This document shows positions 9,194 through 18,220 of a stretch of 63,581 bases of DNA, piece by piece (position 1 is the first letter of the stretch; every line of letters starts with the position of its first letter). The stretch is from Sphaerisporangium melleum (GTDB lineage Bacteria > Actinomycetota > Actinomycetes > Streptosporangiales > Streptosporangiaceae). A program made the position numbers and the translations under genes. Location: positions 49,319 to 112,899 of the forward strand of contig NZ_BMNT01000002.1 of NCBI RefSeq assembly GCF_014646695.1, read 5' to 3'. The notes under the pieces are model-generated. The model was not told the DNA's origin and did no database searches. It saw only the letters and a list, made by a program, of their open reading frames with translations.

Positions 9194-11092
9194 TCACAAC
9201 CGCAGAAGGACCAGTTCTCCCCCCTGATAGACGAGGACGGCGCCGTCCAACCGCGATCGAAACGTGTTCTCGTTCTCCCCCGCGATGAGCACGTACCGGA
9301 TCCCCACCCCCCGCAACGCGGCCCGCAACGAGCTTTCCGCATCCAATGCGGCCCCGACTCGGCGGCCCAACGGGTCCTCTCCCGCGATACGGAGGAGCCG
9401 GCCGTTCTCGAGCCCCACGGCGAGACCGTCGTTCCACACCACCCGCCGGGCGAAGCCCTTGGTCGCCGGGTCCAGGACCACTCTGCCGCCGTTCCACACG
9501 AAGGCCCGCTGCGCGCTCCACGGCAGCGAAAGCAGTGCCCCGGGCCGCGGATCACCGTTGACGATCGCCCGCACTCTCTGCCAGTCCGCCGGGTACCGCA
9601 CCGCCGCCAGCCGTCCCACCGCCCCCCACGCGAATGACGGCAACACCAGCACCGGCAGGCATACCGCCACCACCCCCGGCAGAAGCACCCCGACCCCCCG
9701 CCCCGCCGCGCCCGGCTCCCCCCGCCCCCGGCCTCCCCCCAAACGGCGCCGCGACGGCAAGACGACAGACGGCGAAACCACACGGCGAGACACCACCAAG
9801 CCCACCGCCCGCACCACCACCAACACCCGCGCCCCGAACCCCCGCCCCGCCGCGCCTGGCCCTTCCTCCCGCCCCTGGCCTCCCCCAAGAAGGCGCCGCG
9901 ACGGCGAGACGGTGGTCGGCGAAACCGGCGCCGCCGTACGGCGGGACAGCACCCCGAAACCCACGGCCTGGACCAAGGCCAGGGGGGCGATGTAGAGCTG
10001 GCCGTCGCGGAGAGGGCCGAAGCCGGGCCACCAGGTGATGAGCTCCTTGAGTACGCCGGGCACGTACGCGCCGGTCAGGGCGATGACGAGCCCGGCCGTG
10101 GCCGCGACCAGCAGGCCGGCCCGGTAGGGGACGGTCTCGCGGAGCCGGGCGAAGGCGATGACGGCGAACACGCCCACGACCAGGCGGGCGGTGGCGAGCC
10201 ACCAGGCCGACTGGCCGGGAACGTCCGCCTCGGCGTTCCAGATGCCGCCGAGGGCGAGCAGGCTGCCGGCGGTGCCGAACGGTCCGTCGGCCCGGGCCGC
10301 GAACGCCTCCACCCCGCGAGGGTCGGTCACCGCGTCGCTGAGCAGCGCGGGCACCGCCCACGGCAGGCTGAGCACGGCCAAGGTGGCCAGGGACCGGACC
10401 AGGACGCGCGGCTGCCCTCGCGCGGCAACAGCAGCCACGGGAAGGACGGTCAGCGCGGTCACGAGCATGGCCTGGAAGCCGCCGGCCGCCGCGGGGAGCA
10501 GCGCCGGGATCAGTCGTCGCCAACCACCGAGCATGGCCGCGCGGACGGCCCACGGCAGCCCGGCGTAACCGAGCAGGAGCGCCCATTGGCCGAGCAGCAG
10601 CCGCTGTGCCAGGTAGGCGTTCCACACGTAGAAGACGGCCGCCGCCACCCGCGCCACCAGCAGAGCGGTGTCCGCCGCCTGACCAGAAGTCTGGAGATCT
10701 TCGCCTGCGGAGCCGGTCGGCGCCGCTGGAGCGTTGCTCGGCTCCGAGCCGTGTCCCGGCCGAAGACCATCCCGGGGGATCGGTTCCAGGCGCTCCCGGG
10801 AGATCAGGGCGGCGGCGCCGGTGCCGGCCAGCAGGAAGATGCCGAGCAGGATGGCCTTCTGCAGGACGGCGGCCGGGACGACGTGCGCCAGCAGGGCGAC
10901 GACCTGGTCGCTCGGCACCGCACGGGGGAAGCCCCCCTCGGGCCAGGTGAGCGGAGGGCCGGGGACGAACACCATGTCGTACCGCAGCACGAACCCCGGC
11001 CCCAGCGCCGACCCGAGAGCCAGCACTCCGGCCAGCAGCGCGGCCAGCGCCGGCACGACCTCGACCGGGCGCACGGCGCGGTGGAATCGCAT
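9194..11092 (-). CDS. Polytopic membrane protein, GT-C-like, linked to the AftD cluster
   Basis: A protein of 632 residues with about ten or more hydrophobic segments. The N-terminal loop is FVLRYDMVFVPGPPLTWPEGGFPRAVPSDQ, which resembles the first acidic periplasmic loop of GT-C arabinosyl/mannosyl-transferase relatives. The C-terminal soluble domain ends VGIRYVLIAGENENTF...ELVLLRL, echoing the GVKYLLVRNDL stretch in the AftD-like neighbour. I start at ATG 11092; the open frame reaches a TTG at 11137. The position beside aftD recalls mycobacterial Rv0235c, a membrane protein of unknown role. Residues roughly 395-480 contain an internal duplication. It may be a glycosyltransferase or a flippase-like partner; this is not established. 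Confidence 0.7.
   Translation of the reverse strand: MRFHRAVRPVEVVPALAALLAGVLALGSALGPGFVLRYDMVFVPGPPLTWPEGGFPRAVPSDQVVALLAHVVPAAVLQKAILLGIFLLAGTGAAALISRERLEPIPRDGLRPGHGSEPSNAPAAPTGSAGEDLQTSGQAADTALLVARVAAAVFYVWNAYLAQRLLLGQWALLLGYAGLPWAVRAAMLGGWRRLIPALLPAAAGGFQAMLVTALTVLPVAAVAARGQPRVLVRSLATLAVLSLPWAVPALLSDAVTDPRGVEAFAARADGPFGTAGSLLALGGIWNAEADVPGQSAWWLATARLVVGVFAVIAFARLRETVPYRAGLLVAATAGLVIALTGAYVPGVLKELITWWPGFGPLRDGQLYIAPLALVQAVGFGVLSRRTAAPVSPTTVSPSRRLLGGGQGREEGPGAAGRGFGARVLVVVRAVGLVVSRRVVSPSVVLPSRRRLGGGRGRGEPGAAGRGVGVLLPGVVAVCLPVLVLPSFAWGAVGRLAAVRYPADWQRVRAIVNGDPRPGALLSLPWSAQRAFVWNGGRVVLDPATKGFARRVVWNDGLAVGLENGRLLRIAGEDPLGRRVGAALDAESSLRAALRGVGIRYVLIAGENENTFRSRLDGAVLVYQGGELVLLRL
9691..9926 (-). 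repeat. In-frame 144-bp internal duplication in the membrane-protein gene
   Basis: The blocks starting at 9691 and 9835 match closely (CCCCGCCGCGCC, GGCGCCGCGACGGC and GGCGAAACC recur in the same order) with a period of 144 bp, or 48 codons. Protein copies read PSRRLLGGGQGREEGPGAAG and PSRRRLGGGRGRGEPGAAG. The repeat inserts two Gly/Arg-rich loops, each followed by a hydrophobic stretch. Confidence 0.7.
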
Positions 11093-11324
11093 GGGTTCGC
11101 ACCACTCCCGGACGCCGACAGCCAGCAGACCTGGCAAAACTACCCGAAGCCGACGCCACCCCCGAGCCCTGACAGAGAACGCATGGTGTACCTACTGACC
11201 TGGCCACGAGGGTTCGCCGGGGCCGCGCCGTAAGGTGGCGCCGGCATTCGCCATACACCGTCCCGCCGACGCGGCGCCGATGAGAGTGTCCAGCGGACGG
11301 GCCGGAAGGTCGTCCGGCCGGGCA

Positions 11325-13526
11325 CTACCTGCCGGGTTCGGGGTCGCGGGGGAGGCCGAGCATGCGTTCGGCGACGATGTTGAGCTGGACCTCGGTGGTG
11401 CCGCCGTAGATGGTCATGGCACGGGTGGCGAGCACGGCGCGGTTCCAGTAGCCGGGGTCGCCGAGCTTCATGTCGGCGGCCGTCGCCGCCGCCGCGCCGA
11501 GCAGGTTCACCGCGCACTCGGACACGTGCTGGGCGTGCGAGGTGGACAGCAGCTTGCGTACCGAGGCGTCGGCGCCCGGCTCGGAGCCGGCGAGTTGCTT
11601 CAGCGTGACCCGCAGGCTGAGCGCGTTGATCGAGTGGCCCTCGCAGACCACGTGCGCCAGCTCCTGCCGTTCGGCCTCGGTGAGCTCGCGGCCGAGGCGG
11701 GCGGCCAGGCCGAGCAGGTCGGGGACCGAGGCGCCGGTGCCGCCGGACCCGGAGGACAGGGACACACGCTCGTTGGACAGGGTGTTGCGCGCGACCCGCC
11801 AGCCCTCGTTGATCTCCCCCACGACCATCTCGTCCGGGACGAAGACGTCGTCCATGAAGACCTCGTTGAACAGGTTCTCGCCGGTCATCTCGGTGAGCGG
11901 GCGGACGGTGACCCCGGGGGCCTTCATGTCGACCAGGAAGTAGGTGATGCCGTCGTGCTTGGGCTTGCCCGGGTCGGTGCGGGCGATGCAGATGCCCCAT
12001 TCGGCGACGTGCGCGATCGAGGTCCAGATCTTCTGCCCGTTGAGCTTCCAGCCGCCCTCGGTCTTCTCGGCCTTCATCTGGAGCGAGGCGAGGTCGGACC
12101 CGGCGCCGGGCTCGCTGAAGAGCTGGCACCAGATCGTCTCGCCGGACAGGGTCGCCGGCAGGAACCGCTCCTGCTGCGCGGGGGTGCCGTAGGCGACCAG
12201 GGACGGCACGACCCAGGCACCGATGATCATCTGCGGCAGCCGTACCCGGGCGGCCTTCAGCTCCTGGTAGATGAGCACCTGCTCCAGCGGCGAGGCGCCG
12301 CGTCCCCAGGGCCCCGGCAGGTGCGGCATCACGAAGCCCGCGGCGGCCAGGGCGCGCTTCTGCTCCTTGCCGTCCTCCAGCCGGGCGATCTCGGCGATCT
12401 CCTGCCGGATGGCCGAGCGCAGCGCCTCGGCGTCCTCGGGCAGCTCGATCTCCATCTCGCGGGAGATGCCGGCCAGGGCGAGCGCGGCGACCTCGCCGGC
12501 CCACTCGGCCGAGGCGCCGAGCAGCGCGCGGAGGGTCAGCGCGCGGCGATAGTACAGGTGGGCGTCGTGCTCGAAGGTGTAGCCGATGCCGCCGAAGATC
12601 TGGATGGCGTCCTTGGCGCACTGCACGGCCGCGTCGGGGGCCATGACCCCGGCGATCGCGGCGGCGTAACGCAGCTCGTCTCCGCTCGCGCGGGTGGCGT
12701 CCCAGACGGTGGCACGGGCCTGCTCCAGCGCGACCAGCATGCGGGACGCCTTGTGCTTGACCCCCTGGAACTGGCCGATCGGCCGGCCGAACTGCACCCG
12801 CACCTTGGCGTACTCGGCGGCGGCGCGTACGCACCAGGCGGCGACGCCGACGGCCTCGGCGCCGAGCAGGACGGCGGCCAGGTCGCGTACGTGTGCCCGG
12901 TTCAGGCCGGGAAGGACGCGCTCGCCCGGCACCGCGACCCCGCCGGCCTCGATCTTGGCCACCGCCCGGGTCAGGTCGAGGCTGGCGATCGAGGTGACGG
13001 TGACGTCGGAGGCGGACAGGACGACCCATTCCTCGCCCTGGTCGGTGGCGACCGGCAGGACGAGCACGTCGGCGAGCGCGCCGCCGAGCACGGGCTCGGC
13101 CGTGCCGGTGACGGTCAGGACGCCGTGGTCGTCCCGGGTCGCGGTGAGCGTTCCGGTGAGGCCGACCGCGCCGGTCAGCGTGCCGTCGGCCAGCCCGGGC
13201 AGCAGTTCGGCGCGCGCCTTGCCGTCGGAGGCGAGGATGACGGCGGAGGCGAGCACGGTCGGCACGTACGGGCCGGGGGCGACGCGCTCGCCGAGCGCCT
13301 CGACGGCCACCGCGGTCTCCAGCAGGCCGAAGCCGCTGCCGCCGTACTCCTCGGGCAGGTGCAGGCCGAGCAGTCCCTGGCCGGCGAGGCCGGACCAGAA
13401 GGCGGGGCGCGTCTCGTCCGGCGCGCCGACCGCCGCGCGTACGACCTCGGCGGCGATGTTGCGCTCCGCCCAGCCGCTCACGGACTCGCGCAGTGCCTCG
13501 TGCTCCTCGCTCAACCCGATCGCCAT
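11325..13526 (-). CDS. Two-module acyl-CoA dehydrogenase (FadE6-type fusion)
   Basis: A protein of 733 residues formed by two acyl-CoA dehydrogenase modules in one chain. Module 1 covers about 1-370 (LPEEYGGSGFGLLE, then KVRVQFGRPIGQFQGVKH and IQIFGGIGYTFEHDAHLYYRRA). Module 2 covers about 380-733 (QLFSEPGAGSDLASLQ, KIWTSIAHVAEW, TIYGGTTEVQLNIVAERMLGLPR). The architecture and length match mycobacterial FadE6/FadE34-like enzymes that oxidise steroid side-chain or branched acyl-CoAs. The second module keeps the FAD and substrate motifs; the first has shorter motifs and may be structural. ATG 13526 is preceded by GGAGGGTGTC. A palindrome lies 37 bp upstream. The acyl substrate is not deducible. 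Confidence 0.88.
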   Translation of the reverse strand: MAIGLSEEHEALRESVSGWAERNIAAEVVRAAVGAPDETRPAFWSGLAGQGLLGLHLPEEYGGSGFGLLETAVAVEALGERVAPGPYVPTVLASAVILASDGKARAELLPGLADGTLTGAVGLTGTLTATRDDHGVLTVTGTAEPVLGGALADVLVLPVATDQGEEWVVLSASDVTVTSIASLDLTRAVAKIEAGGVAVPGERVLPGLNRAHVRDLAAVLLGAEAVGVAAWCVRAAAEYAKVRVQFGRPIGQFQGVKHKASRMLVALEQARATVWDATRASGDELRYAAAIAGVMAPDAAVQCAKDAIQIFGGIGYTFEHDAHLYYRRALTLRALLGASAEWAGEVAALALAGISREMEIELPEDAEALRSAIRQEIAEIARLEDGKEQKRALAAAGFVMPHLPGPWGRGASPLEQVLIYQELKAARVRLPQMIIGAWVVPSLVAYGTPAQQERFLPATLSGETIWCQLFSEPGAGSDLASLQMKAEKTEGGWKLNGQKIWTSIAHVAEWGICIARTDPGKPKHDGITYFLVDMKAPGVTVRPLTEMTGENLFNEVFMDDVFVPDEMVVGEINEGWRVARNTLSNERVSLSSGSGGTGASVPDLLGLAARLGRELTEAERQELAHVVCEGHSINALSLRVTLKQLAGSEPGADASVRKLLSTSHAQHVSECAVNLLGAAAATAADMKLGDPGYWNRAVLATRAMTIYGGTTEVQLNIVAERMLGLPRDPEPGR

Positions 13527-13562
13527 GACACCCTCCGTGCCGCTCGGCCTCCAGATGCCCCA

Positions 13563-13586
13563 GAATCATATTCTAGAAGATGCTTC
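13563..13586 (-). promoter_or_regulatory. 24-bp imperfect palindrome, candidate operator of the acyl-CoA dehydrogenase
   Basis: Ten of twelve base pairs match around an axis at 13574/13575, with a perfect TTCTAGAA core (13571-13578) and outer arms GAA/TTC. It lies 37 bp upstream of the start codon in a locally AT-rich patch. The size fits a TetR-family site, as is common for fadE genes, but no adjacent regulator gene is seen. Confidence 0.5.
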
Positions 13587-13641
13587 CAAGGCCACGCCGT
13601 CCACGAACCCGCTGCGCCCTCGGACCGGCCCGCGGCGAGCG

Positions 13642-15075
13642 TCAGAGAGCGCGGGCCGTCCAGAAGAGCATGTTGAGATCGTGGTAGAGCGCGGGACGGG
13701 CGTCGGTCACGTTCGCGAACAGCATCGCCGGCTTCTTCGCCGAAGGCGCGGCGATCACCATGACGTACGCCTGCGAGGTGTGCCGCTTGCCGCCCTGCAG
13801 ATAGCTGACCTTGTAGCCGAGCACCCAGCCCAGGTTGTACCTGGCCCGCTGCGAAACCGTCCAGGCGAACTTCGACCCGGCCGGCTGGTAGCGCAGCGTC
13901 CACCTGACCGCCTTGGCGGCGAGCGTCCGGTAGCCGCCATAGGTGACCGGCGCCTTGCCCACGGCGACCGGCACCGGCCCGGAGGCGATCAGCGCCTGGG
14001 GACGACCGGCCGGGCCGACCTTCTGCGCCGCCGAGAACGGCTGTCTGGCGGTCTTGGCCCACGGCGCCGCGTACTGCGCGTAGCTGATGCCCGCGGTCCG
14101 GTCCACCACGTACGCGGCGACCGTGGTGCCCGCGCCGCGGAACACCGTCATCGGTTTGGCCGCGGGGACCTTCGGCACGGCGATCGGGGACGGAACGGGC
14201 CGTACGGGCGCACCGGACGCCCCCTGTGCCTGGTCCACGCGGACGGGCTCGGCGGGCCGGTCCTCGGCGAACAGCGTGAAGATCAGGATGACGATGACCA
14301 CGGTGACGATCAGCGCGCCGACGCCGTAGACCGCCCTGATCGGGATGTCGCCCACCCGCCGCAACACCGCGCCGAGCGGCCCGGACCGCTCGTTCGCCGG
14401 ACGGGCCGGCGGGTCGGGAAGGGGCGGGGCCGGCGAAGCGGTCTCGGACTCGTCGGGGAACGGTCCAGGCAACCTGCGAACGTAGGCGGTGACCTCCTGC
14501 GACACGCCCCCGCCGGAGTCGATCGCGTCCCATCCGGCCACCGCGTCCCACCCGGTGGCCGCGCGGCCCGTCCCGACGCCGAGCACCTCGGCGTACGGGC
14601 GCCTGCCCCGGATGCGCACTTCCACGGTGTCCGAGGCCGACCTGCCCTCGGCCGCCTCTGTCTCCACGTCCTCAGCCGCGTCCACCGATCCGTCGTCCGA
14701 GGTCGGCGCCACGTCTTCCGAAGCCTCCCCCGAGGTGCGCGCCGCGTTCTCCGGAGCGCGGCTCGATGTCGGTGCCGGGTCCGCCGTCGCCGGAGCCTTC
14801 TCGGGCGCGGGCGCGACCTTCACCGGCACGGTGTCCGACGCCCCCACGGGCACGGCGCCTGCCGTGCCGGAGGCGGGCGCGGTCTCCTGCGACGGCGGCG
14901 TGACGTCAGAGGACCGCCGGGCCTTGGCCGCCGCCTGCGCCGCCCGCGCCATCGCGCGGGCCTGCTCGGGGCTCACCTTGGGCATCGGGGTGGTCGGCGC
15001 CTCATAGGAGGGAACGAAATTCGGAGGCCGCCCAGACCCAGGGCGGCTTGGTGGGGTGCCAGCGCCGTCCGCCAT
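13642..15075 (-). CDS. Membrane-anchored protein of unknown function
   Basis: A protein of 477 residues. Residues 1-240 form a long Ala/Pro/Ser/Glu-rich, probably disordered cytoplasmic region that includes VSPEQARAMARAAQAAAKARR. A single transmembrane helix covers about 250-270 (VGALIVTVVIVILIFTLFA). An exported C-terminal domain of about 200 residues (TVFRGAGTTVAAYVVDRTAGISY ... AYVMVIAA) looks beta-rich. The start ATG 15075 follows a TAGTCT hexamer (15082-15087) by only 6 nt, which suggests a leaderless transcript. I do not recognise a family. The topology resembles actinobacterial sensor or anchoring proteins, but no known domain can be assigned. Confidence 0.6.
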   Translation of the reverse strand: MADGAGTPPSRPGSGRPPNFVPSYEAPTTPMPKVSPEQARAMARAAQAAAKARRSSDVTPPSQETAPASGTAGAVPVGASDTVPVKVAPAPEKAPATADPAPTSSRAPENAARTSGEASEDVAPTSDDGSVDAAEDVETEAAEGRSASDTVEVRIRGRRPYAEVLGVGTGRAATGWDAVAGWDAIDSGGGVSQEVTAYVRRLPGPFPDESETASPAPPLPDPPARPANERSGPLGAVLRRVGDIPIRAVYGVGALIVTVVIVILIFTLFAEDRPAEPVRVDQAQGASGAPVRPVPSPIAVPKVPAAKPMTVFRGAGTTVAAYVVDRTAGISYAQYAAPWAKTARQPFSAAQKVGPAGRPQALIASGPVPVAVGKAPVTYGGYRTLAAKAVRWTLRYQPAGSKFAWTVSQRARYNLGWVLGYKVSYLQGGKRHTSQAYVMVIAAPSAKKPAMLFANVTDARPALYHDLNMLFWTARAL

Positions 15076-15286
15076 GTCGGCAGACTACGTCACAAATCGT
15101 GATCCGCGCTGCAGCACATTCCCGTCCCGGTCGTCCGGCTCCACGTTCCCACAGGTCAGCGCCTTGCAGGCGCGTACCCGGAAATCCGTCCGGAACGAGA
15201 CATCGATCACGTCCGGCCGACCGTTAGATCAAGACATTGGTGATTAATAGCGAGTATCTTCCGCCCGGTCGGGAATGACGTGTTCC

Positions 15287-16393
15287 ATGGCGACTACACC
15301 AGGTAACCGGAAGGCGGGACGCGCCGTGCGGCGGGTCCTGGCCGCCGGGGTCGCCGGTGCTCTGGTGACACTGGGCGGGTGCGCGCTCACCGGCACACCG
15401 GCCGCGACGAGCACGGCCTCCCAGCAGGGCGGACCGACCACCTCGCCTCCCGGCACCCCGGCCGTCAACGAGGAGCAGGCCTACGAACGGGTCATCGCCC
15501 AGGTGCTGCCGTCCATCGTCCAGATCAACACCTCCGGCGGCCTCGGCTCGGGCGTCGTCTACGACACCCAGGGGCACATCATCACGAACGCCCACGTGGT
15601 CGGCAAAGCCAAGACCTTCGACGTCACGCTCCCGACCGGCGGCAAGCCACGCAAGGCCGATCTGGTCTCCTCCTATCCGCTCGGCGACCTCGCCGTCATC
15701 CGGGTCGCCGACCGCACCGGCCTGACCCCGGCCACGTTCGGCGACTCCTCCAAGCTCAAAGTGGGCCAGATCGTCCTGGCCATGGGCAACCCGCTCGGCC
15801 TGTCCGGCAGCGTGACCAACGGCATCATCTCCGCCCTGGGCCGCACCGTCACCGAGCCCCGGGGCGAGGGATCACCCGGAGCGACGATCACCAACGCCAT
15901 CCAGACCTCGGCCTCGATCAACCCCGGCAACAGCGGCGGCGCGCTCACCAATCTCCGGGGCGAGGTGATCGGCGTCCCCACGCTGGCCGCCATCAACCCC
16001 GACCTGGGCGGCGGCGCGGCTCCGGGCATCGGGTTCGCCATCCCCAGCAGCACCGCCAAGGACGTCGCCGACCAGATCATCAGGTACGGCCGGGTCACCA
16101 ACACCCGCCGCGCCGCGCTGGGCGTCCGGGTCAACACCGTCGTGGACCCCGAGGGCCGTCCGGTCGGCGTGGGCGTCGCGCTGGTGGACGCGGGCAGCGG
16201 CGCCGCCAAGGCCGGTATCAAGGCCGGTGACGTCATCACCAGCGTCAACGGCAAGGAGACCCCGACTGCGGCGGCGCTGTCGGAGGTGCTCGCGGGCCTG
16301 CGGCCCGGAATGCGGGCGAGTGTCGGGATCCTGCACCCGAACGGCCGGAGCGAGACGGTCACCGTCACCCTCGGCACCCTCTCCGGCAGCTGA
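15287..16393 (+). CDS. HtrA/DegP-like S1C serine protease with PDZ domain, lipoprotein
   Basis: About 368 residues. The signal peptide ends in lipobox LGGC (Cys32), followed by a Thr/Ser/Pro linker. The trypsin-like domain carries the complete triad: His103 in ITNAHVVG, Asp134 in PLGDLAVI, Ser216 in NPGNSGGAL. A C-terminal PDZ domain follows (GVALVDAGSGAAKAGIKAGDVITSVNGKE). It is predicted to degrade or refold damaged proteins on the outer face of the membrane. ATG 15275, four codons upstream in frame, is an alternative start. A short GC-rich hairpin (16400-16413) follows the stop. The preceding 211 bp hold an AT-rich patch (ATTAATAGCGAGTATC) that may carry the promoter. Confidence 0.88.
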   Translation: MATTPGNRKAGRAVRRVLAAGVAGALVTLGGCALTGTPAATSTASQQGGPTTSPPGTPAVNEEQAYERVIAQVLPSIVQINTSGGLGSGVVYDTQGHIITNAHVVGKAKTFDVTLPTGGKPRKADLVSSYPLGDLAVIRVADRTGLTPATFGDSSKLKVGQIVLAMGNPLGLSGSVTNGIISALGRTVTEPRGEGSPGATITNAIQTSASINPGNSGGALTNLRGEVIGVPTLAAINPDLGGGAAPGIGFAIPSSTAKDVADQIIRYGRVTNTRRAALGVRVNTVVDPEGRPVGVGVALVDAGSGAAKAGIKAGDVITSVNGKETPTAAALSEVLAGLRPGMRASVGILHPNGRSETVTVTLGTLSGS

Positions 16394-16747
16394 CCCTCTC
16401 CGGCCTCGGCCGGGAACCCACCGGCTCCCGGCGGACGGCTCCTCGTGCCCACGCCTCGCGCAGTTCGCGCACGTCCCGCCCGTGCCATGCGACCGTCCAC
16501 GGCCGGCCCGCCAACGCACGATGCGCCCTGATCGCCTCGCACTCCCGGAGTGCCGGTAGCGCCACCGTCCGGTGGTCTCCCTCTCTCATGCTCTCCAGCG
16601 GCAGGCCGCACCGGGGTCGGGTTCGGATCGTTTTTGCCGATCCGGCAAAGGCGTTTGGCGAACCGGCGAACATGGCGCGAGCATTTCGTACGTTCCCCGG
16701 CGGCCCGCCCGAGCGGGACGGCGCAAGACGACGGAAGGGAGACCGCG
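16394..16747 (+). other. Intergenic region, 354 bp
   Basis: It starts with two small GC hairpins (CCGGCCTCGGCCGG at 16400-16413; CCGGGA/TCCCGG arms just after), a plausible weak terminator for the protease gene. The AT-rich stretch GGATCGTTTTTGCCG near 16630 may belong to the promoter of the methyltransferase. A minus-strand 74-codon frame (16365-16589) has a GGAG before its ATG but no recognisable protein. Confidence 0.4.
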
Positions 16748-17398
16748 ATGAGCGGCGACATCCACGTTAAGGACGACGAGGGAGAGGTCGAGCGCTTCTG
16801 GGAGGCGCACTACGGCGCGCGCGACCAGGTGTGGAGCGGACGGCCGAACGCCGTCCTGGTCGATGTCGCCGGGCCGCTGCCGCCGGGCAGGGCGCTGGAC
16901 CTCGGCTGCGGCGAAGGAGGCGACGCGGTCTGGCTGGCCGGGCACGGCTGGCGGGTGACCGCCACCGACATCTCCGCCATCGCCCTGTCGCGGGCCGCGG
17001 CCCGCGCGCAAGAGGCCGGCGTGCTGGACCGCATCGACTTCCAGCGGCACGACTTCAACCGCTGGCTCCCCGAAGGGTCCTTCGATCTGGTCTCCGCCCA
17101 GTTCATGCAGTCGCCCGTGAAGCTCTCCGACGCAGAGGTGCTGTCGGCGGCGGCGCGCACCGTGGTGCCCGGCGGCCTCCTGCTCATCGTCAACCACGGC
17201 TCGGTCCCGCCTTGGGCAGGGGATCACCACGACCACCGCTTCCCTACGCCGGAGGAGACGTTCGCCCCGCTCCGACTCGAGCCCGGGTTGTGGGACGTGG
17301 AGATCCTGGAGCGCAGGGAACGGCTCGCCATCGGCCCGGACGGCACCTCGGCCCCGATCCTCGACAACGTCATCGCCGTACGGCGCCGCCCGTCCTGA
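16748..17398 (+). CDS. Class I SAM-dependent methyltransferase (TehB/SmtA-like)
   Basis: A protein of 216 residues. It opens FWEAHYGARDQVWSGRPNAVLV, a lead-in typical of small thiopurine/tellurite-type or SmtA-like methyltransferases. The SAM loop ALDLGCGEGGDAVWLAGHGW, acidic VTATDIS and DLVSAQFMQSP come next. ATG 16748 has AGGGAG 7-12 nt upstream. A His-rich loop (DHHDHRF) follows the core domain. It may methylate a small toxic or metabolic molecule; the substrate is not predictable. The genes on either side are functionally unrelated. Confidence 0.83.
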   Translation: MSGDIHVKDDEGEVERFWEAHYGARDQVWSGRPNAVLVDVAGPLPPGRALDLGCGEGGDAVWLAGHGWRVTATDISAIALSRAAARAQEAGVLDRIDFQRHDFNRWLPEGSFDLVSAQFMQSPVKLSDAEVLSAAARTVVPGGLLLIVNHGSVPPWAGDHHDHRFPTPEETFAPLRLEPGLWDVEILERRERLAIGPDGTSAPILDNVIAVRRRPS

Positions 17399-17441
17399 CC
17401 GGCTCCCGCCCGGCCGGCCGCCCCGTACCCTGGAGTGGATC

Positions 17442-17487
17442 ATGAGGGACTAGAGTCCTAGAGTCACAGGCGAGACGATGAGGGACT
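17442..17487 (+). promoter_or_regulatory. Direct repeats ATGAGGGACT before the next gene
   Basis: ATGAGGGACT occurs at 17442-17451 and 17478-17487, 36 bp apart. Between them lies GGACTAGAGTCC, whose 5-bp arms are perfect. The second copy ends just before ATG 17495 and includes its GAGGGA ribosome site. It is a possible operator for the small unknown gene. Confidence 0.35.
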
Positions 17488-17494
17488 CCAGCCG

Positions 17495-18115
17495 ATGACC
17501 ACCACCGAGAGCGCCTCCGCCCGCCACCTGATCGAGCGGGCGGCGCGCGGGCACTACCGCACCGTTTACACCCCCTCGGCGCTGGACGCCGCGGCGCAAC
17601 TGCTGGCCGATCTGCACGCCACCGGCGCGCGGCACGGCATCGCGCCCGGCGACTGGGCCGGTGAGCACGGCGGCGACCAGCGCCTCGCGGAAGCCGTGCT
17701 GCTCGCCCAGGTGACGGCGTACCGGAACGCCTCCCTGGCCGACCTGCCCGACCCGTACGCCCTGCTCTCCGAAGCCGCGGCCCGCGCCGGTCTCGCCGTG
17801 CTCGACCGGGCGGGCGAGGACGACACCGAGCGCCCGCCGCCGCGCGTCCCGCCCGCCCGGGCCTTCGTCCGCCTCGCACGGCTGCCGCGGACGCCGCACT
17901 GGGGGTGGGACGGCACGGCGCCGCTCGTGGTCAGCCTCGAACGCTTCGACAGCCTGACGAGCCCCGCGTGGAAGTGGGAGCTGTTCCCCGACCTCGGCGA
18001 GCCGAGCACGCAGATGGTGCAGGTCGTCGCGCCGCCGCCGTCCCCCGCCGTCGCCGACGAGGTCTTCGCGGTCGCCCAGCGGGTGCTCACCGGCGCCCTT
18101 CCCCTCTACCGCTGA
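17495..18115 (+). CDS. Hypothetical protein, 206 residues
   Basis: A soluble protein with no signal peptide or membrane helix. The N-terminal half is helical (HLIERAARGHYRTVYTPSALDAAAQLLADLHATG). The C-terminal half has strand-like segments (APLVVSLERFDSL, KWELFPDLGEP, QMVQVVAPP). ATG 17495 is preceded by GAGGGACTCC. Codon use is normal for the genome and the length is plausible, so I accept it as real. I recognise no family. It is transcribed after the methyltransferase with a 96-bp gap that holds the direct repeats. Confidence 0.6.
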   Translation: MTTTESASARHLIERAARGHYRTVYTPSALDAAAQLLADLHATGARHGIAPGDWAGEHGGDQRLAEAVLLAQVTAYRNASLADLPDPYALLSEAAARAGLAVLDRAGEDDTERPPPRVPPARAFVRLARLPRTPHWGWDGTAPLVVSLERFDSLTSPAWKWELFPDLGEPSTQMVQVVAPPPSPAVADEVFAVAQRVLTGALPLYR

Positions 18116-18220
18116 CGCGTGCCCGCGCCCGCTTCCAGGCCGGCACTGGTCGCGTTCAGGAGGCGAGGAAGGCGGAGACCGCGGCCGAATGGGCATCGGC
18201 CGGATCGGTCCGGACATGAC

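Noticed and set aside
16365-16589. Minus-strand 74-codon frame with GGAG before ATG
   Set aside because: No recognisable protein and it overlaps the protease gene's end. Kept only as a note in the intergenic entry.
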